A stretch of DNA of 64,000 nucleotides from Spodoptera frugiperda (Eukaryota; Arthropoda; Insecta; Lepidoptera; Noctuidae), in NCBI RefSeq assembly GCF_023101765.2, contig NC_064224.1, forward strand, positions 8,946,103 to 9,010,102, written 5' to 3'. The position numbers and the translations under genes are program-made. This document shows positions 20,896 to 32,715 of this stretch, piece after piece; the first letter of the stretch is position 1, and each line of letters begins with the position of its first letter. The notes beneath the pieces were generated by a model, which did not search any database, was not told the origin of the DNA, and saw only the letters and a program-made list of their open reading frames with translations.

Positions 20896-21555
20896 AATGA
20901 CTCTGAGTGTGGCAGTAAGACCGAGAAAAACAACAGGTGAACTTAAAACCTTCAGTCCAGCAGTTACATTTTCAACTACGAGTCCAACAAGGCAATCTAA
21001 ACACAATTACACCGGCGCTGTAATACTATCATCGTATTATCACGCCTCAGTACAAGGGAGCGGCCAGAATCGTGACCACATTTGAATAACTGAACGCTAC
21101 GTTGTACTTACAATTGGAGGTGTTATGAACGTATCGATTTTATCTTGATGTTGGCAACTGAAATCAAGATGGCCGCTAATGTTCTACAATTACGCGCCAT
21201 TATTTGTTTTGAGGTTATGGGAATGTTTGTTGTAGGATTTGATTGGTGTATGTTGTGTACCTGTAAGGTTGTGGATCGTGAGGTGAGGTGAGTAACAGGT
21301 AAATATTATCATGAAATTCCTGATAATAAGCTTTCTGAAGGTATATGTATCAACATATACCTTGATACAGATAATTAAAGATATCCCCATCATCCTCGCG
21401 GGACGACTCCGGCCACCGTAAGTGCGGGTTGCGGACGGCGAGCAAGGGTAGCTATCGCCCGAACAGAAATAACCCGTGCGTGCGGCGCGTCGCGTTCCGC
21501 GCGCGCCTCAAAGAGCCATCAGACCACCACAGATGGGGCCCAGTAGGGCTGATGC
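20896..21555. other. Gene-free stretch with a GC-rich block
   Basis: No supported gene. CAAGATGGCCGC at 21165 is a Pho/YY1-like word. From 21390 to 21545 the sequence turns GC-rich (GCGTGCGGCGCGTCGCGTTCC); this looks like part of an old mobile or satellite-type repeat, since it continues straight into the repeat at 21556. Confidence 0.4.
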
Positions 21556-21715
21556 CTGATCCGGAGCTGCGGACTACCTAGCAATTTTACCGGGGCTCCC
21601 TATGAAAAGCAGGAGCAGGAACGGGGTGGTTTTAGTCAGTAAGTCTGACACTCCCTCTTGCCTCGCCCAAGGCTTTAGAAGTCATTGGATGATCCCCCCT
21701 CAGATAAAAAAAAAA
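21556..21715 (+). repeat. Dispersed 'CCGGAGCTGCGGAC' repeat
   Basis: GATCCGGAGCTGCGGACTACC, TTTTACCGGGGCTCC, GGAACGGGGTGGTTTTAGTC and GGATGATCCCCCCTCAG are intact in order. It ends in an A-rich stretch. Confidence 0.9.
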
Positions 21716-21854
21716 CAAAAATCACTTTTTCCTAGTTATGAATTACCCTATTGCGATCGTATAAGTTTTACCTCCCTATGAATAGGTATGCCCTATGAAA
21801 AAACAGGAACAATCTAAACCTTGTGCTATTTTTATATTTACTTGGCTTATTAAC

Positions 21855-22032
21855 TAATTATTATGTTTACTCAAGTAACTGTTTGACGAGTAACTCGACT
21901 AGTTTCAAGCCACACTAGAGGCTCATACTCAAGAGCAGCAATGCGCCACAAGACGCGGCGAACGTCGCGCAGCTGACTAGTCGAGTTCCTCATCAAACAG
22001 TTACGTGAGTAAGCCGATAAACATAATAATTA
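21855..22032. mobile_element. Palindromic foldback element, copy 2
   Basis: Left arm TAATTATTATGTTTACTCAA and GTAACTGTTTGACGAG pair with CTCATCAAACAGTTACGTG and CATAATAATTA at the right. The right arm keeps the 'agtaagccgat' block that the left arm has lost. Centre: GCCACACTAGAGGCTCATAC. No target duplication is evident. Confidence 0.8.
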
Positions 22033-24840
22033 AGTTCATGCTATATTGTTGGGAATTCCTAAAATCCAAACACTTTTGACTCCCGGATTTGAAACTCAGG
22101 TTTCTAGTTCAGAAGTCGCTATCTAGCATTTAACGTTAATAAGGCATTATCCAGTTAAACTTTGAACTTATAAAACTTAGATGTGAAAGGTGTTGTTACC
22201 TAGCTATAATTATGTATCTTTATATCATTTGTCGAAATAAATGTGAGAAAAGAAAAGTTGGCAGGAAATTTTCAATTACAGAAAGTGAGTGGTGTAATAA
22301 GGATGATTGTGGCTATTCTCGCCAGGGCCGTATTTAGGCAGAGTGTTGGACCCGTGTGGAGTTTGTAGACTGGGCCCAGCTATGACCATGACATTAGGTA
22401 AACGTTTCCTTTTATTGTTTCTTTGTATTAGCTAAAATTTTAAACATTGGGTGATTTTGATAACAAACATGAAAGCATAAATGCAATTTAGATGCCCGAT
22501 TCTGTTATTAAGTATTTGAATAAATTTGTTTAGAATCTATACAGGGCAAAGTCTCAACTGAGATTCTCTCATTGTCATTTAGTCAAATATGTATTTACAC
22601 TCTTTCCTTAAGAAAAGCGTTTCATAAGTAGATTAGATATACCCTAATCAGTCGGGTAAAAAACAACAAAAGATTAAGAGTGCAACAAAATATTTGGGGA
22701 CCGGTATAAAACTGATTGCGTTCCTGTCTATCGCGGATTAGTTATGTCCAGCGAATGATCAGGTCATGGGTTAGACATTACTGCCGACTCTGATTCCAAT
22801 GATAGTTAGGTATGCTATCCCTTCAGGTGTTCGTGTTTCCCCCACTTTCCCCTACACTCCACAGTGGCTATTTTTGTCACGTGTAGGTAGTGAGATAGAC
22901 CAATAGGTTTCACTCAATGCAGGTACCTAAGTATTTTGTCACGCGGAAGTCATAAAAGATTAAAATCGGAAAAAAATGTGAAAACAGTTTTCAAACAGAA
23001 ATATTTTCTGCCCAATAAATAATACGGTAAAATTCGACATGTCTGCCAATTTTTTTTGCTAACGAGCTTTAATCTCCTAAACCGCTGCAACTCCTGTAAA
23101 AGCCATGATCTACAGTAGATACTACCATAAAAACAACGGAACACTGAAGTCCGGTGCGTTTCAGAGACTTGAATGACTGTCTTGGATCCCGTAACGAAAT
23201 AAATCTGATGATATTGTCTACCTACTTACCTACATTAAAGGTACAATTTCCAATAATTTTGCTAATGAGGTAGTAGTAGTAGCCAAAATATTGCTAGGTA
23301 CTACGGGTTGTACCTGAAAAGCTTTTCTTTAAGATAATTCATAACAGTTTGACTGACTTATTTTTTGTGAAATGATTTTTATTTCAATAATGAGATTGTT
23401 CATCTGCCTGAAAAATCTTTACAACCCAGATAAGTTATTAAAAATAATGGTTAATTTACTTAAAGGTTACATAAAAGAAAAATCGTTTCAGCGAAAATTC
23501 CGCCGGAAAAATTGCGCACTGCACAGTGGTTGCAACCTAAGTGGAATTTTTATTTCGGTTTTTTTATTGGAAGCGTTAAAGTTGTTAAGACAAAATTGTA
23601 TCCCCAATAGCCCGACAACACATTTGTAACGCCTCTAGTGTTTTGGGTGTCTGTAGGCGGCGGCGTATAATTACCATAAAAAAAACTGTACCCACTGGTA
23701 TTTTCTAACATTCTACTTAGGTCCAATTGGAATATCATTAACATTCAATTTGTATCTAGAAAGTCTTTATTTTAATATCCTACCAAAATTAAAATAAGAG
23801 AAGCTAGGTTAATATAATTCTAGTTTTCTTTTATAAGTAACGGGTAAATATCTGAGTACCTAAAATGACCTATCAATTATAGGTAAATCAAAAAGATTTG
23901 GATATTCAGTTGGATGAAAATAGAAGATATTTTAAATGCCTTCGTAAAACCCAGATGCTGCTAAGATTGGTTTAAGTATTTAATATTTTATTTATTACCC
24001 GTTTTTAAATATATTAAGTCTATTGCTAGGTAGTTATAGGCGTACTTACCTACATTATAAAATGGTATGCTGTTGGGATCTAAAATATCTACACCATTTA
24101 TTATTGAAATTGTTTGAAATTAATCTGAGCAAAAGTCCTAATCAAAATAAATGTACCTACTACAATGTTTCATAATGAATAGGTACAATATCATAACCAA
24201 TCTGTGTTTTATAAACAAAAATCAATCACAGCGCACCACAGACTATAAAACATAACAATTTTAATTAAAAAATCAACTATTTACCAAACACTGTTTAGTT
24301 TGTAATGGTGGAAAATATCCGTGAAATTCAAACTTTATCGGGTTTCATTAAAATTTAATTCAACTACATAAGAAAACAATCGTACGGCAGCGGCAACAAA
24401 TTATTTTATTATCGATAAAAATAATTAAACCGAACGCGACTATAAACGTCCGCCATTTTGTAAGAATCAATTATTGGCGGGAACCGTTGAAAAATCCACG
24501 TTTATCTCGCGACATTAAGCTAATAAAGCATCGGACTTAATTAAAAAGTATTACACCGTGCGGAGGCGAGCGGAGCGGGCGAGCGCCGCGTGAGCCGACT
24601 AGCCCAAAACGAGTAAGTCGACCGCGATTACCCACCCAATCGACGCCTTAATTGAATCATAACCAACTAAATTCGAAAGCACCACTCGACGCGTTCCGCG
24701 CCACAAATCTGATGTAATACGCCATACGGCCGGCTAAATCACAAGCTCTTAACTCAAACCGCCCACTGGGAAAGCGTTCCAAATTCAAATAACACCTCTA
24801 CATGCCTGCTGGCCAATCGCGCAGCAGCCATTCAAATAAA
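22033..24840. other. Gene-free upstream region of the homeobox gene
   Basis: No supported gene and few recognisable repeats. Features near the gene: TATCGATA at 24410-24417, CGCCATTTTG at 24451, TTGGCGGGAACC at 24474 and GC-rich sequence from about 24555, consistent with a promoter-proximal region of a developmental gene. Short frames at 22950 and 23372 look random. Confidence 0.5.
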
Positions 24841-25086
24841 GAGTTCAGCTCAGAGATCAGTCGCCACCCCTCGGTAAATACCGTCCAATAGGAGGTGAGG
24901 AGTCCATGTTCGTTATTTTTTTTCCGTGTCGACGGGCGTCTCGCGAGTGCGGAGGGCTCATTCGGCCGCGCGCCGCCTTGGCGTTCGTATCGCGCGCTCG
25001 CGTCACGATGGATTGTGTTCTGTGTGACATGTGCTTCTGATTTGGTGTATTATTTTTTTTGTGACGGACCCGTTGTGTGTAAAAGC
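24841..25086 (+). promoter_or_regulatory. Probable leader and core promoter of the ems-class gene
   Basis: GATCAGTCGCC at 24856 contains an insect initiator-like TCAGT (possible start at A24859). Sequence from there to the start codon at 25087 is GC-rich and CpG-rich compared with the flanks. No TATA box is clear. The assignment is positional and tentative; transcription start data would settle it. Confidence 0.35.
24906..25040 (+). CDS. Possible upstream ORF (44 codons) in the ems leader
   Basis: ATG at 24906 opens a frame that closes with TGA at 25038-25040, 46 bases before the main ATG and in a different frame. If transcription starts near 24859 this ORF is in the mRNA leader and could lower translation of the homeodomain protein. 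It starts MFVIFFPCRRASRECG and resembles no family I know. It could also be chance or lie upstream of the real start site. Confidence 0.3.
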   Translation: MFVIFFPCRRASRECGGLIRPRAALAFVSRARVTMDCVLCDMCF

Positions 25087-25537
25087 ATGATGCCTCTCGC
25101 ACCGACCCCTGTGGTGGCGGTGCCATCGAAGCCGAAAATAGGATTTAGTATAGACAGTATAGTGGGTGGGTCGGAGCGGCCGAAGCAGGCCTCGCCGCCG
25201 CTGGCGAGTCCTGGCTCTCCCTCGCCGGTTGCGTCTCCGAGGAGTCCTTCGCCGCGACCTTTGTTGAGGCCGAGTGCGTTGCCTGCGGTGTTCCCTTCTC
25301 CCGAGTTGAAGAGGCTACCTTACTTGGACGCTCAAAGTCACCACCACCAGTTTCTGGCGCACTTCCAAGGAGCTGCTCTTGCCGCGGCTCTGGCGCATCA
25401 GCAGCAGGGCTTCGGAGGACCGCTGCCACCCCACCCGCCCCCGCACCCCGCGCCGCCAGTCCCCCGGGAGTCCTACACGCTGTATCCCTGGCTCATCAAC
25501 AGGCACGGCAGGATATTCCCCCACAGATTTCCTGGAG
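25087..25537 (+). CDS. ems: Empty spiracles/EMX-class homeobox gene, exon 1
   Basis: Encodes residues 1-150 plus the first base of codon 151. The start is the first of two adjacent ATGs (MMPLAPTP); the frame stays open upstream but has no earlier ATG, so that part is leader. FSIDSIVG at 20-27 is an eh1/Groucho-type repressor motif near the N-terminus as in EMX proteins. The middle is rich in Pro, Ser and Ala (SPGSPSPVASP). LYPWLINRHGRIFP (132-145) holds the YPWL hexapeptide that may contact Exd/Pbx. Donor: GGAG|GTAAGT. The protein is a nuclear transcription factor needed for head segment and brain patterning in other insects. Insects often carry a close paralogue, E5, and exon 1 alone does not separate the two. 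Confidence 0.92.
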
Positions 25538-26825
25538 GTAAGTTTTAATTATTGTTCTCTGTCAAATTAATAATTTCTTTTCATTTTAAAGACTATCAGT
25601 GCCTTATTTAGTTCTCTAAAAGTTGAAAAATATGTGTTTCTTTCTTTAGAAAATATTTTCTGTCTTTTTCTGTGTAACCAAAATATTTTTTTTCCTGGAT
25701 TATATTAGCAGATGTTTAATTTTGGGAGAGTAGTCAAAATGTTGCATTCGTGAAATTTCATGGCCAGTGTGACCTTTTCTAAACCTTGTATGGCACATTT
25801 GCTTTTGCCTTAATAGAACCATTGTTATTTCTGTATCGTCAATACTTTTGCACTTCTTAATTTAATCTGCGTCAAGTTTTCTGTCATCGGTTTTACGATG
25901 TTTTCTTTCAATACAAGAGTGTTTAAGATATAATTTACTTAGCCACGTCTTTTAAGTCTCTCTTAAGACCATTTTTATGTGTGAAACATAAGTAAAAAAG
26001 TTAATGTCTTTAAATTTTTAAAATTGCATTGACTTTTTCTGAAAAATTATAATTTTTCTGGACCCCTGTCAGGAAACTAAGACAAATAAAGTTGTAACAC
26101 CCATATTACAAATGTTATGCTAATAACTCCGTTGAAAGTGTAGGTAATCACTTGATTGATGTTCTCAACTTTTTATATCGAACGGTAAAAACTTATTAAA
26201 CTTATAATAAAAAAAAGACATATTCCCACAAATATTTAGCCAATTATGCAGTAATTTATGATCCTCATCTCATGAGAAAAAGCTCTTTATTATTATTTTT
26301 TTGTTGCCCAAAGCCGTGTCGTGTCGTCGGAAAAAACATCTTTACAGCTCTTAGTGAAAAAAAAAAACTTCCATATATATAATAATATATAGACGAATCG
26401 TGTCCGAAGTTAGAACTAATTTTTTTTATGACAATTTCTAATTTCGAATTGAAATCTAAATTGTTTTTCTTTTTTGTGATTTTTTCATTTTTAACCACTG
26501 TGTGATCTCAATTTAAGTGTTGTTAAAGTAGGGCTTTACTTTAAAAGCAATTAAGAATAGGTACTGTTAGGCCATTCTTTGTTAAAAGTGACTTTTCTCT
26601 GGTTTAAAGACAGCCAGGAAAATATCAAGGAAGATGTTGAATTTCGTGCATAGATTGTAATGATTTGATCCGCATTCAACGCGTTGTTTTTTTATTTGTT
26701 TGTTTTTCTTTCTTGATCAGGGTCATTGGTCTCACTGGGCATTTTTCAAATTCTTACGCTTGTTCCTTTATCTGGTTAAATAAATGACTTTTTGATATTT
26801 AACAATGACAAATGCCGTAATTGTC

Positions 26826-26882
26826 TTGCCGTAATGTGCACCTCTGCCTACCCCTTCGGAGATAAAAGGCGTGACGTTGGGT
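26826..26882 (+). repeat. SINE first family, 3' end only
   Basis: TTGCCGTAATGTGCACCTCT, CCTACCCCTTCGGAG and AAAAGGCGTGACGTT match the right end of the 20602 SINE. Confidence 0.85.
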
Positions 26883-27414
26883 AATAATGACAAATAAACT
26901 CAGATACTAACTCCTCTAAACTAATTTTGTTTTCTATGATCTATCAATTTCATTTTATGGAGCATTTTATTTTTTCAATTAAAAATGGTTTTCATTTCCC
27001 GCCGGCAATTGAATGATGAATCAAAAAAGCCATATAGGTACAAAAAAGTATGTCTATTAATTTTTATTATGTGATATCAACGAGAATTTCTGCCAATGTC
27101 TTTTTTATTACTGCTAATTTGAACAAGGTATTTAGTTTTTTTATATATAAAGCAGGTATGCACCGCTCAATTTTAATCAATATCAATATCAGGTTTCGTA
27201 ATAAAATAATAAATAAATCACAGTTGCGTCAATAATAATTAATAATACGCCTATTAGGCACTTAGTTAACGGAAGCTCCAGTATCTATACATATAAACTT
27301 AATAACTGTAGTGAAATTGCCTAAGACTGTGAAGTGTAGCATACCCATTAAATCATTCAGTGATTTTCATTTCCTGCTTACAAATTTCTTATTAGCTGGT
27401 GTATTTATTCGACT

Positions 27415-27625
27415 AATCTATACTACCTGTCTATACTTACAAAGCTGAAGAGTTTGTTTGTTTGTTTGAACGCGCTAATCTCCAGAACTACTTGTCCGAT
27501 TTGAATAATTATTTTTGTGTTGAATAGTTCATTTATCGAGGAAGGCTATAGGCTATAAAACATCACGCTATGACCAATAGGAGCTAAGCAGAGCGGGTGA
27601 AACCGCGCGGAAGTAGCTAATTATG
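27415..27625 (+). repeat. Dispersed repeat (GCTGAAGAGTTTGTTTGTTT...), copy 1
   Basis: AATCTATACTACCTGTC, AAGCTGAAGAGTTTGTTTGT, GAACGCGCTAATCTCC, TTATCGAGGAAGGCTATAGG and GGTGAAACCGCGCGGAAGTAG. An inverted copy is at 55990-56185. Start with TC and a 3' GC-rich end recall a non-autonomous Helitron, but the CTAG terminus is not intact. Confidence 0.65.
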
Positions 27626-27852
27626 AATAAATAGGGTTATTATACTCGATTGGATGTGGGTACGAGAATGGACGTTTGTTTTTGAATGTACGGGCTCGTT
27701 GTAAGCCTGAATTGTAGGTTGCATCCGATGTATGCGATGGGGTAGTAACCTATCATTAGTAATGCGCTTTCGTGATCAATAAATCATCAAGTTATAGCAG
27801 CTTGTTACTCAGGTATCATGAGATGTTTGTGTTTGTACCACACTTTTATTTT

Positions 27853-28225
27853 TCTGCCTCGTTGGTCAAGTGGCAAGAGGTTTCGGGTTCGATTCCCGTG
27901 TAGTGTGTGTGACACCTCGCGCCTATAAGTAGAGTAAGTTAGTCGTATAAGGAGAGTCAATTAAAGGTATTCCTAAGATAAACACGTCTCCTTATTACGC
28001 TCCCGAAGCCACGTCATTGCACCCGGTCCGGAAAAGTATTGATCGGCTTTTTTTTGAAAATTTCTCAGTAGTAGCACGGAGTCTGGAATTGTGCCTAGTA
28101 TATGGCAATAGGCTCACCCCCTATTACATGGGACTTATAACACGAATTGTGAAAAGTGGGTGTACATTGTATAGCAGCATTACGTGCCGTAATGTGCACC
28201 TATGCCAAACTCTTCAGTGATAACA
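27853..28225 (+). repeat. SINE first family interrupted by about 120 bp
   Basis: Head TCTGCCTCGTTGGTCAAGTGG and B box GGTTCGATTCC end at about 27899. The body resumes at about 28022 (GGTCCGGAAAAGTATTGATC) and runs to GCACCTATGCC. The stretch between is not SINE sequence, so it is an insertion or a join of two partial copies. Confidence 0.75.
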
Positions 28226-28654
28226 CGCGTGTCGATACAACTTTTATTTCTACACAAAAGGACACGGTCTCGTTATAAAAAGTATCTAAGTTTTTTTTTG
28301 ACAAAACGTTTATCGATTTACCCGGGTCATCGCGTCGCGTGTAAAGATACGTAGCGTCGTTGACAGAATTAAAATGTTTCAAAAAAAAAAGTAGTAGCTT
28401 ATCGGAACACGCAGCCATTATGATAAAAAGCCCGTTATCTGAGTACGTCGAGATTGTTGTCTTTGGTTGTAAAATAAAAAGAAAGTTTTTAATAAACATT
28501 AATCCGTTTGGCGCGAAAAAATAAAACTGTCATTGTCTTTGTTTCGTGGTTTGATGTGAGTTTTTTTTTTATAAAAGTAAGTCATTAACACTCTTTTATA
28601 CCTAAGTATTGTTTTGTTATATTAATAGACAGTAACCTATTTATGAACAAAGTA

Positions 28655-28873
28655 TTGTAGTACTGGGCTTTTTACGGTTTTTCGAAAATTTCTCAGTAGT
28701 AGCGTGGAGTCTGGAATTGTGTCCAGTATATGACAATAGGCTCACCCCCTATTACATGGGACTTATAACACAAATGGTGAAAAGTCGGTGTACATTGTAT
28801 AGCGGCATTACGTGCCGTAATATACACCTCTGCCTACCTCTTCGGGGATAAAAGGCGTGACGTTGCGTTTGTT
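28655..28873 (+). repeat. SINE first family, lacking the tRNA head
   Basis: From TACTGGGCTTTTTACGGTTT through GAGTCTGGAATTGTGTCC to AAAAGGCGTGACGTTGCG, contiguous and well preserved. Confidence 0.9.
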
Positions 28874-29685
28874 ACCTATTTAAAATAGACCTAATCTTCA
28901 CTAGTTGACCACAAATATGTCAGCTTGACATTTTTATCACAACAATCGTGATCTTCAATTTAAAAGTTAGACAACTGAGATAAAGATAAAAAAACATTTG
29001 CCCCTTTCTCTAATGATACATTTCTAAATGAAAAGCCAAATAATTGACAGGCAGTTTGAAAAGAGAAATGGAATTTATAAATGGAATTACCACAGACAAT
29101 CATTGGTGGCGACCATAGAGCGTTTTTTTTTCGACCCGCAATTGTTTGACAGACAAAAGAGGTTTTAATAAGTTTGTTTATTCCTATTGTCTTGTTGAAG
29201 TCGGATTATCCATTTAAGCTTCTTTACTTATTTCTAGTATACCGTTGGACTAACTATGTTAAAAATGCCGTTATTATCCGTTAGCATAGTTAATTTCAAC
29301 GGTTGTTCTTTGTTGGGACTTTAAAATCGATTTCGTCAACGTTTTTTTTGGTAAATTTTGTTATTGTTTTGAGCCATTTAGATAAGCTTGCGTTTACGCG
29401 TGTTTGGTCTTGAAATGTTTTGTTAGATGTTGGTCATAAAATAATTGTCATATGGACGTAAAAAAATGGTTGGTGACATGTTATTTAGAGTTGAATTGTC
29501 TTTTGAAGATGTTTTTTTGATGAAACGTGTTAATTTCTTTGTTTCTTTTGGGTTGTGATTAGTAAATCAAATTCAAAATAAAATATGAGTGTTTCAAATA
29601 GCGATTAGACGTTATTAAAGTTAAAATAGTTAACTGAAAAGATCGGCACTCATAGTTATACTACTCAGATTTGTTATAATATCTA
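28874..29685. other. Unassigned intronic sequence
   Basis: AT-rich, T-run-rich sequence; no gene or mobile element is recognised. Confidence 0.4.
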
Positions 29686-29686
29686 T

Positions 29687-29815
29687 AAGTCTTAGTAAAA
29701 TTATTTGCTCGTAGCAAAGTGTAGATCCCTATAGAGAAGAACGATTCTCTTAAAATGGCCGTTTCTCATCAGCAAATTTACAGTAAACACGGCATTTTCA
29801 TAGTTATACTCTATA
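29687..29815 (+). repeat. Dispersed repeat, copy 1 of a local pair
   Basis: AGTCTTAGTAAAATTATTTG, GTAGCAAAGTGTAGATCCCT, AAGAACGATTCT and CGGCATTTTCATAGTT match 30531-30655 closely. See the next copy. Confidence 0.75.
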
Positions 29816-30530
29816 ATACTCAGATAATTTGAAATGTAGCTCTGTATTAGATAAAATCAAACTTCAGAACAAATAAAAATGCAAAAACCGGGATCTTATA
29901 AAAACACTACAGAGTGAAACTATATTATTACCCACACATTACTCTCAATCTATTCAACTATTAATCACATTTATTATATATGTAGATACACATATACATA
30001 GACTACATACATAAATATGGCGTCAGAGATATACAATTAATATGTTTTATAACTCATATCTAATGTGGGCAATTAAAATTTTATGATTTAATTACAGCGT
30101 CCCGTTCGTAATTAGTTGTAGTAGTTACTTATATGCTTTGGGCATTTATTTAGAGTTTCTTTGGTGGAATGGAAAATCCTTTTATTGAAGAAATTACTTT
30201 TTTGATTTTAGTCCCACGGTAGGGCGCCAATAGAAAGGTACTATAGGTACTCGCATTTTACTACAAATTCTTGTACATAGATACAATATTTAAGTTTTTT
30301 GCTTTTTATTATAACTTGGTTCTTCAAATACTGAGATTATTATTATTTCGATAGGCAGGTTCCGTAATTTGATGCGCAGAAATGTGAAACGCTCCAACGT
30401 TTTGACTTACAATTTCAGGTACTCACTATTCCAAAGTCAAATCATTTATTTAAATACCAATAAGGCTACTTTTAAAAGCAAATCAATACCAAACATTTAC
30501 AACATTATAAGTGTCTAGTCTATTCCTATG

Positions 30531-30660
30531 CCAAGTCCTAGTAAACTTATCTGCTCGTAACAAAGTGTAGATCCCTATGGAAAAGAACGATTCTATCAAA
30601 ATGCATGCCGTTTCTCGTCAGCAACTTTACGGCAAAAACGGCAGTTTCATAGTTAACCAC
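30531..30660 (+). repeat. Dispersed repeat, copy 2 of a local pair
   Basis: AGTCCTAGTAAACTTATCTG, GTAACAAAGTGTAGATCCCT, AAGAACGATTCTATCAAA and CGGCAGTTTCATAGTTAACC. Same orientation as copy 1, about 840 bases away. Confidence 0.75.
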
Positions 30661-31069
30661 AAGCAAGAACTCATATATGTGAACATACCTACCTACCTAT
30701 AATGTATCTACTTATCAATAAGTTAAGTCTTAGATTAGCTTACAGTAACTGGGAATCAATTAGAGTAAATTATGCACTGAACACAACTGATCTTTGATCT
30801 CTTGCGACTGTTTTATTGACTAAGTATATCCGTAGGAAGAAAACTAATGATATTGTGCTTGTAATAGGTTTGTTTTGATGCTAAAGGCAAGCGGCAAGGA
30901 AAAAAATATAGTTATAATTTTTTTTTATGTTTTGCACTGGGAAATTCTCCTGTTTCATAGATTAGAAGGTCCCTTAGTAAGTTCTACCATTTGTATTGGA
31001 TAAAAGTATCTGTGAGATTGTCTTTGCTCGTTCTTCTCCATTCACACTTTGGAACGACAATAACGGATC

Positions 31070-31490
31070 GACTGACAGACTATAACTTATTTCTTTAGTT
31101 GTTGACTTTTCAAAAGTACCTATTTATGGTTTAATTGGAATAAATGCTTTGAATTCGACTTTGTATCTACAAAAAAAAATATTTTACATATGTGTAAGTG
31201 ATGAATATGTGAAAAACCTGTAATTGTAGTTTAGCTACGTTTATTTCTATTGGATTTTATTGTAGAACATTACTCATAGCTTCAATGATTGACTGACAGA
31301 AAATTATTTCTTTATTTGTTGACTTTTCAAAAGTAGTGCTTATGGTTTAATTGGAATAATTGTTTTGACTTTGTTTTTACAAAATGTAATTTTACATATA
31401 CATTACGTTTAGAACAACATAAAATATGTGAAAAACCTGTAATTGTAGTTTACCTACATTATTTCTAAGTATTATAGAACATTACACAAT
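31070..31490 (+). repeat. Tandem duplication, period about 218 bp
   Basis: GTTGACTTTTCAAAAG occurs at 31101 and 31318, TATGTGAAAAACCTGTAATT at 31206 and 31425, and TAGAACATTAC at 31264 and 31477. The units differ by small insertions, so this is an old duplication. Confidence 0.8.
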
Positions 31491-31771
31491 CAGTTGCACT
31501 TATTATTGCGACTGACAATATGCTAATAGTAGATATTTCGTACGAAAATAATAGAAAATGAAAACATTTGTCCATTCGTCGTGGACAAACGTTTTCATTT
31601 TGTGAATAGTTTAATAACTCTTGACACGCTACTGTTGTCCGCAACAAATGGTTGGTTATATTCCAAACAAGTTAATTAAGACAGATACTTACTTGCCATG
31701 GAATATGCAAAGTCATTAACAATGCAGGAGTCGAATTTGAACTGAAACCAACCAGCATAACAGTCGACCTA

Positions 31772-32086
31772 CCAATAGGGATGATGACGGGGTATGAAAA
31801 TTAAAAATCTATTTAGTCCGTCAGTTAGGTAATGAAAAAAGATTAGACACGTATTTTTTATTTTGTCATATAAGGTAACAATACTTAGACAAAAATAATC
31901 AAAGTTTAGGACTGGGAGCAAATACGTCATTTCTACGTATAAAACGTACCTAGAAGTATCGTCACGTGATATTTCAAATCAATATATCTTCGAAAGTATT
32001 TGTTTCCGTAAGAAAATAAAAAATACGCGTGCAATATTTTGAAATATTTGATATTTATAATAAAAATTAGTCATCTCCACTATTAG
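31772..32086. mobile_element. 320-bp TIR element, single copy
   Basis: Starts CCAATAGGGATGATGACGGG and ends ATTAGTCATCTCCACTATTAG, inverted ends matching the unit at 16056-16378. Internal words TTAGTCCGTCAGTTAGG and ATATATCTTCGAAAGTATTT are shared. No coding frame. Confidence 0.75.
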
Positions 32087-32135
32087 AAGAATAATATCGA
32101 ATATCAAAGAGACAATACTTTGCTTAACCCGGTAA

Positions 32136-32203
32136 TCAAAAGCCCAGACCTCTTACTCAGCATCCGCGCTCGCGACCACTCGACCAACAAGATAGTTGAG
32201 ACA
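32136..32203 (-). repeat. SINE first family, tRNA head only
   Basis: The complement reads GTTGGTCGAGTGGTCGCGAG (A box) and a damaged B-box region. No body follows. Confidence 0.65.
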
Positions 32204-32304
32204 TAAACCATGTTCTAATTGACATTAATCTAGAATAATTACAGCACTTAATGTGACTATAGGGTTGGCTAACATTGTAACTAATTGTCAAAACAAATCT
32301 AAAT

Positions 32305-32420
32305 ATTATACTAAACAAAAATGTTAGTTCCATGTGTCTGTCCGTCTTTAGTTTGTAGTTTGTCGTTTACACATAAACTGCTGTAGGAATCGAGATGAAA
32401 TTTGGAATAGATATAGGTTG
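32305..32420 (+). repeat. Old dispersed repeat (ATGAAATTTGGAATAGATAT type)
   Basis: CATGTGTCTGTCCGTC and TAGGAATCGAGATGAAATTTGG have the layout of the widespread 'ctgaacggat-gatgaaattt' repeats. Limits and class uncertain. Confidence 0.4.
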
Positions 32421-32569
32421 TAGTTTCTGTAACCAAGTACACCTGAACGTTTTTGAACAACTGAACGCCTATTTAGGCATAGTGTTTAGTAGTTTAGTCT
32501 AATGCCTCCTGTCTAAGTAAGAAAAAAAAAAACAAAAAGTGTGTAAATCGTTCAAAAAGTTATAGCCGG

Positions 32570-32715
32570 TAAACGAGCAGACAGATGACCTGATGGTAAG
32601 CAATCGCCGCCGCCCACGGACACCCGAAAACTAGAAGCATTACACGTTGCCGGTCTTTTGGGGGTTAGGAATTTAAGGGTTGTTGGGGAATCGGGGATTG
32701 GGAAGGGGGGTAATT
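32570..32715 (+). repeat. Dispersed repeat (GACCTGATGGTAAGCAATCG type)
   Basis: CCGGTAAACGAGCAGACAG, ACCTGATGGTAAGCAATCGC, GTTGCCGGTCTTTTGGGGGT and TTTAAGGGTTGTTGGGGAAT. Best copy of the family also seen at 18545 and 19380. Confidence 0.8.

Noticed and set aside
24895..25086. N-terminal extension of the homeobox protein
   Set aside because: The frame is open upstream of 25087 but contains no ATG, and the residues are unlike any EMX protein. It is treated as leader.
24857..25524. Antisense and alternate-frame ORFs over exon 1
   Set aside because: They are by-products of the GC-rich, proline-coding exon and lack independent support.
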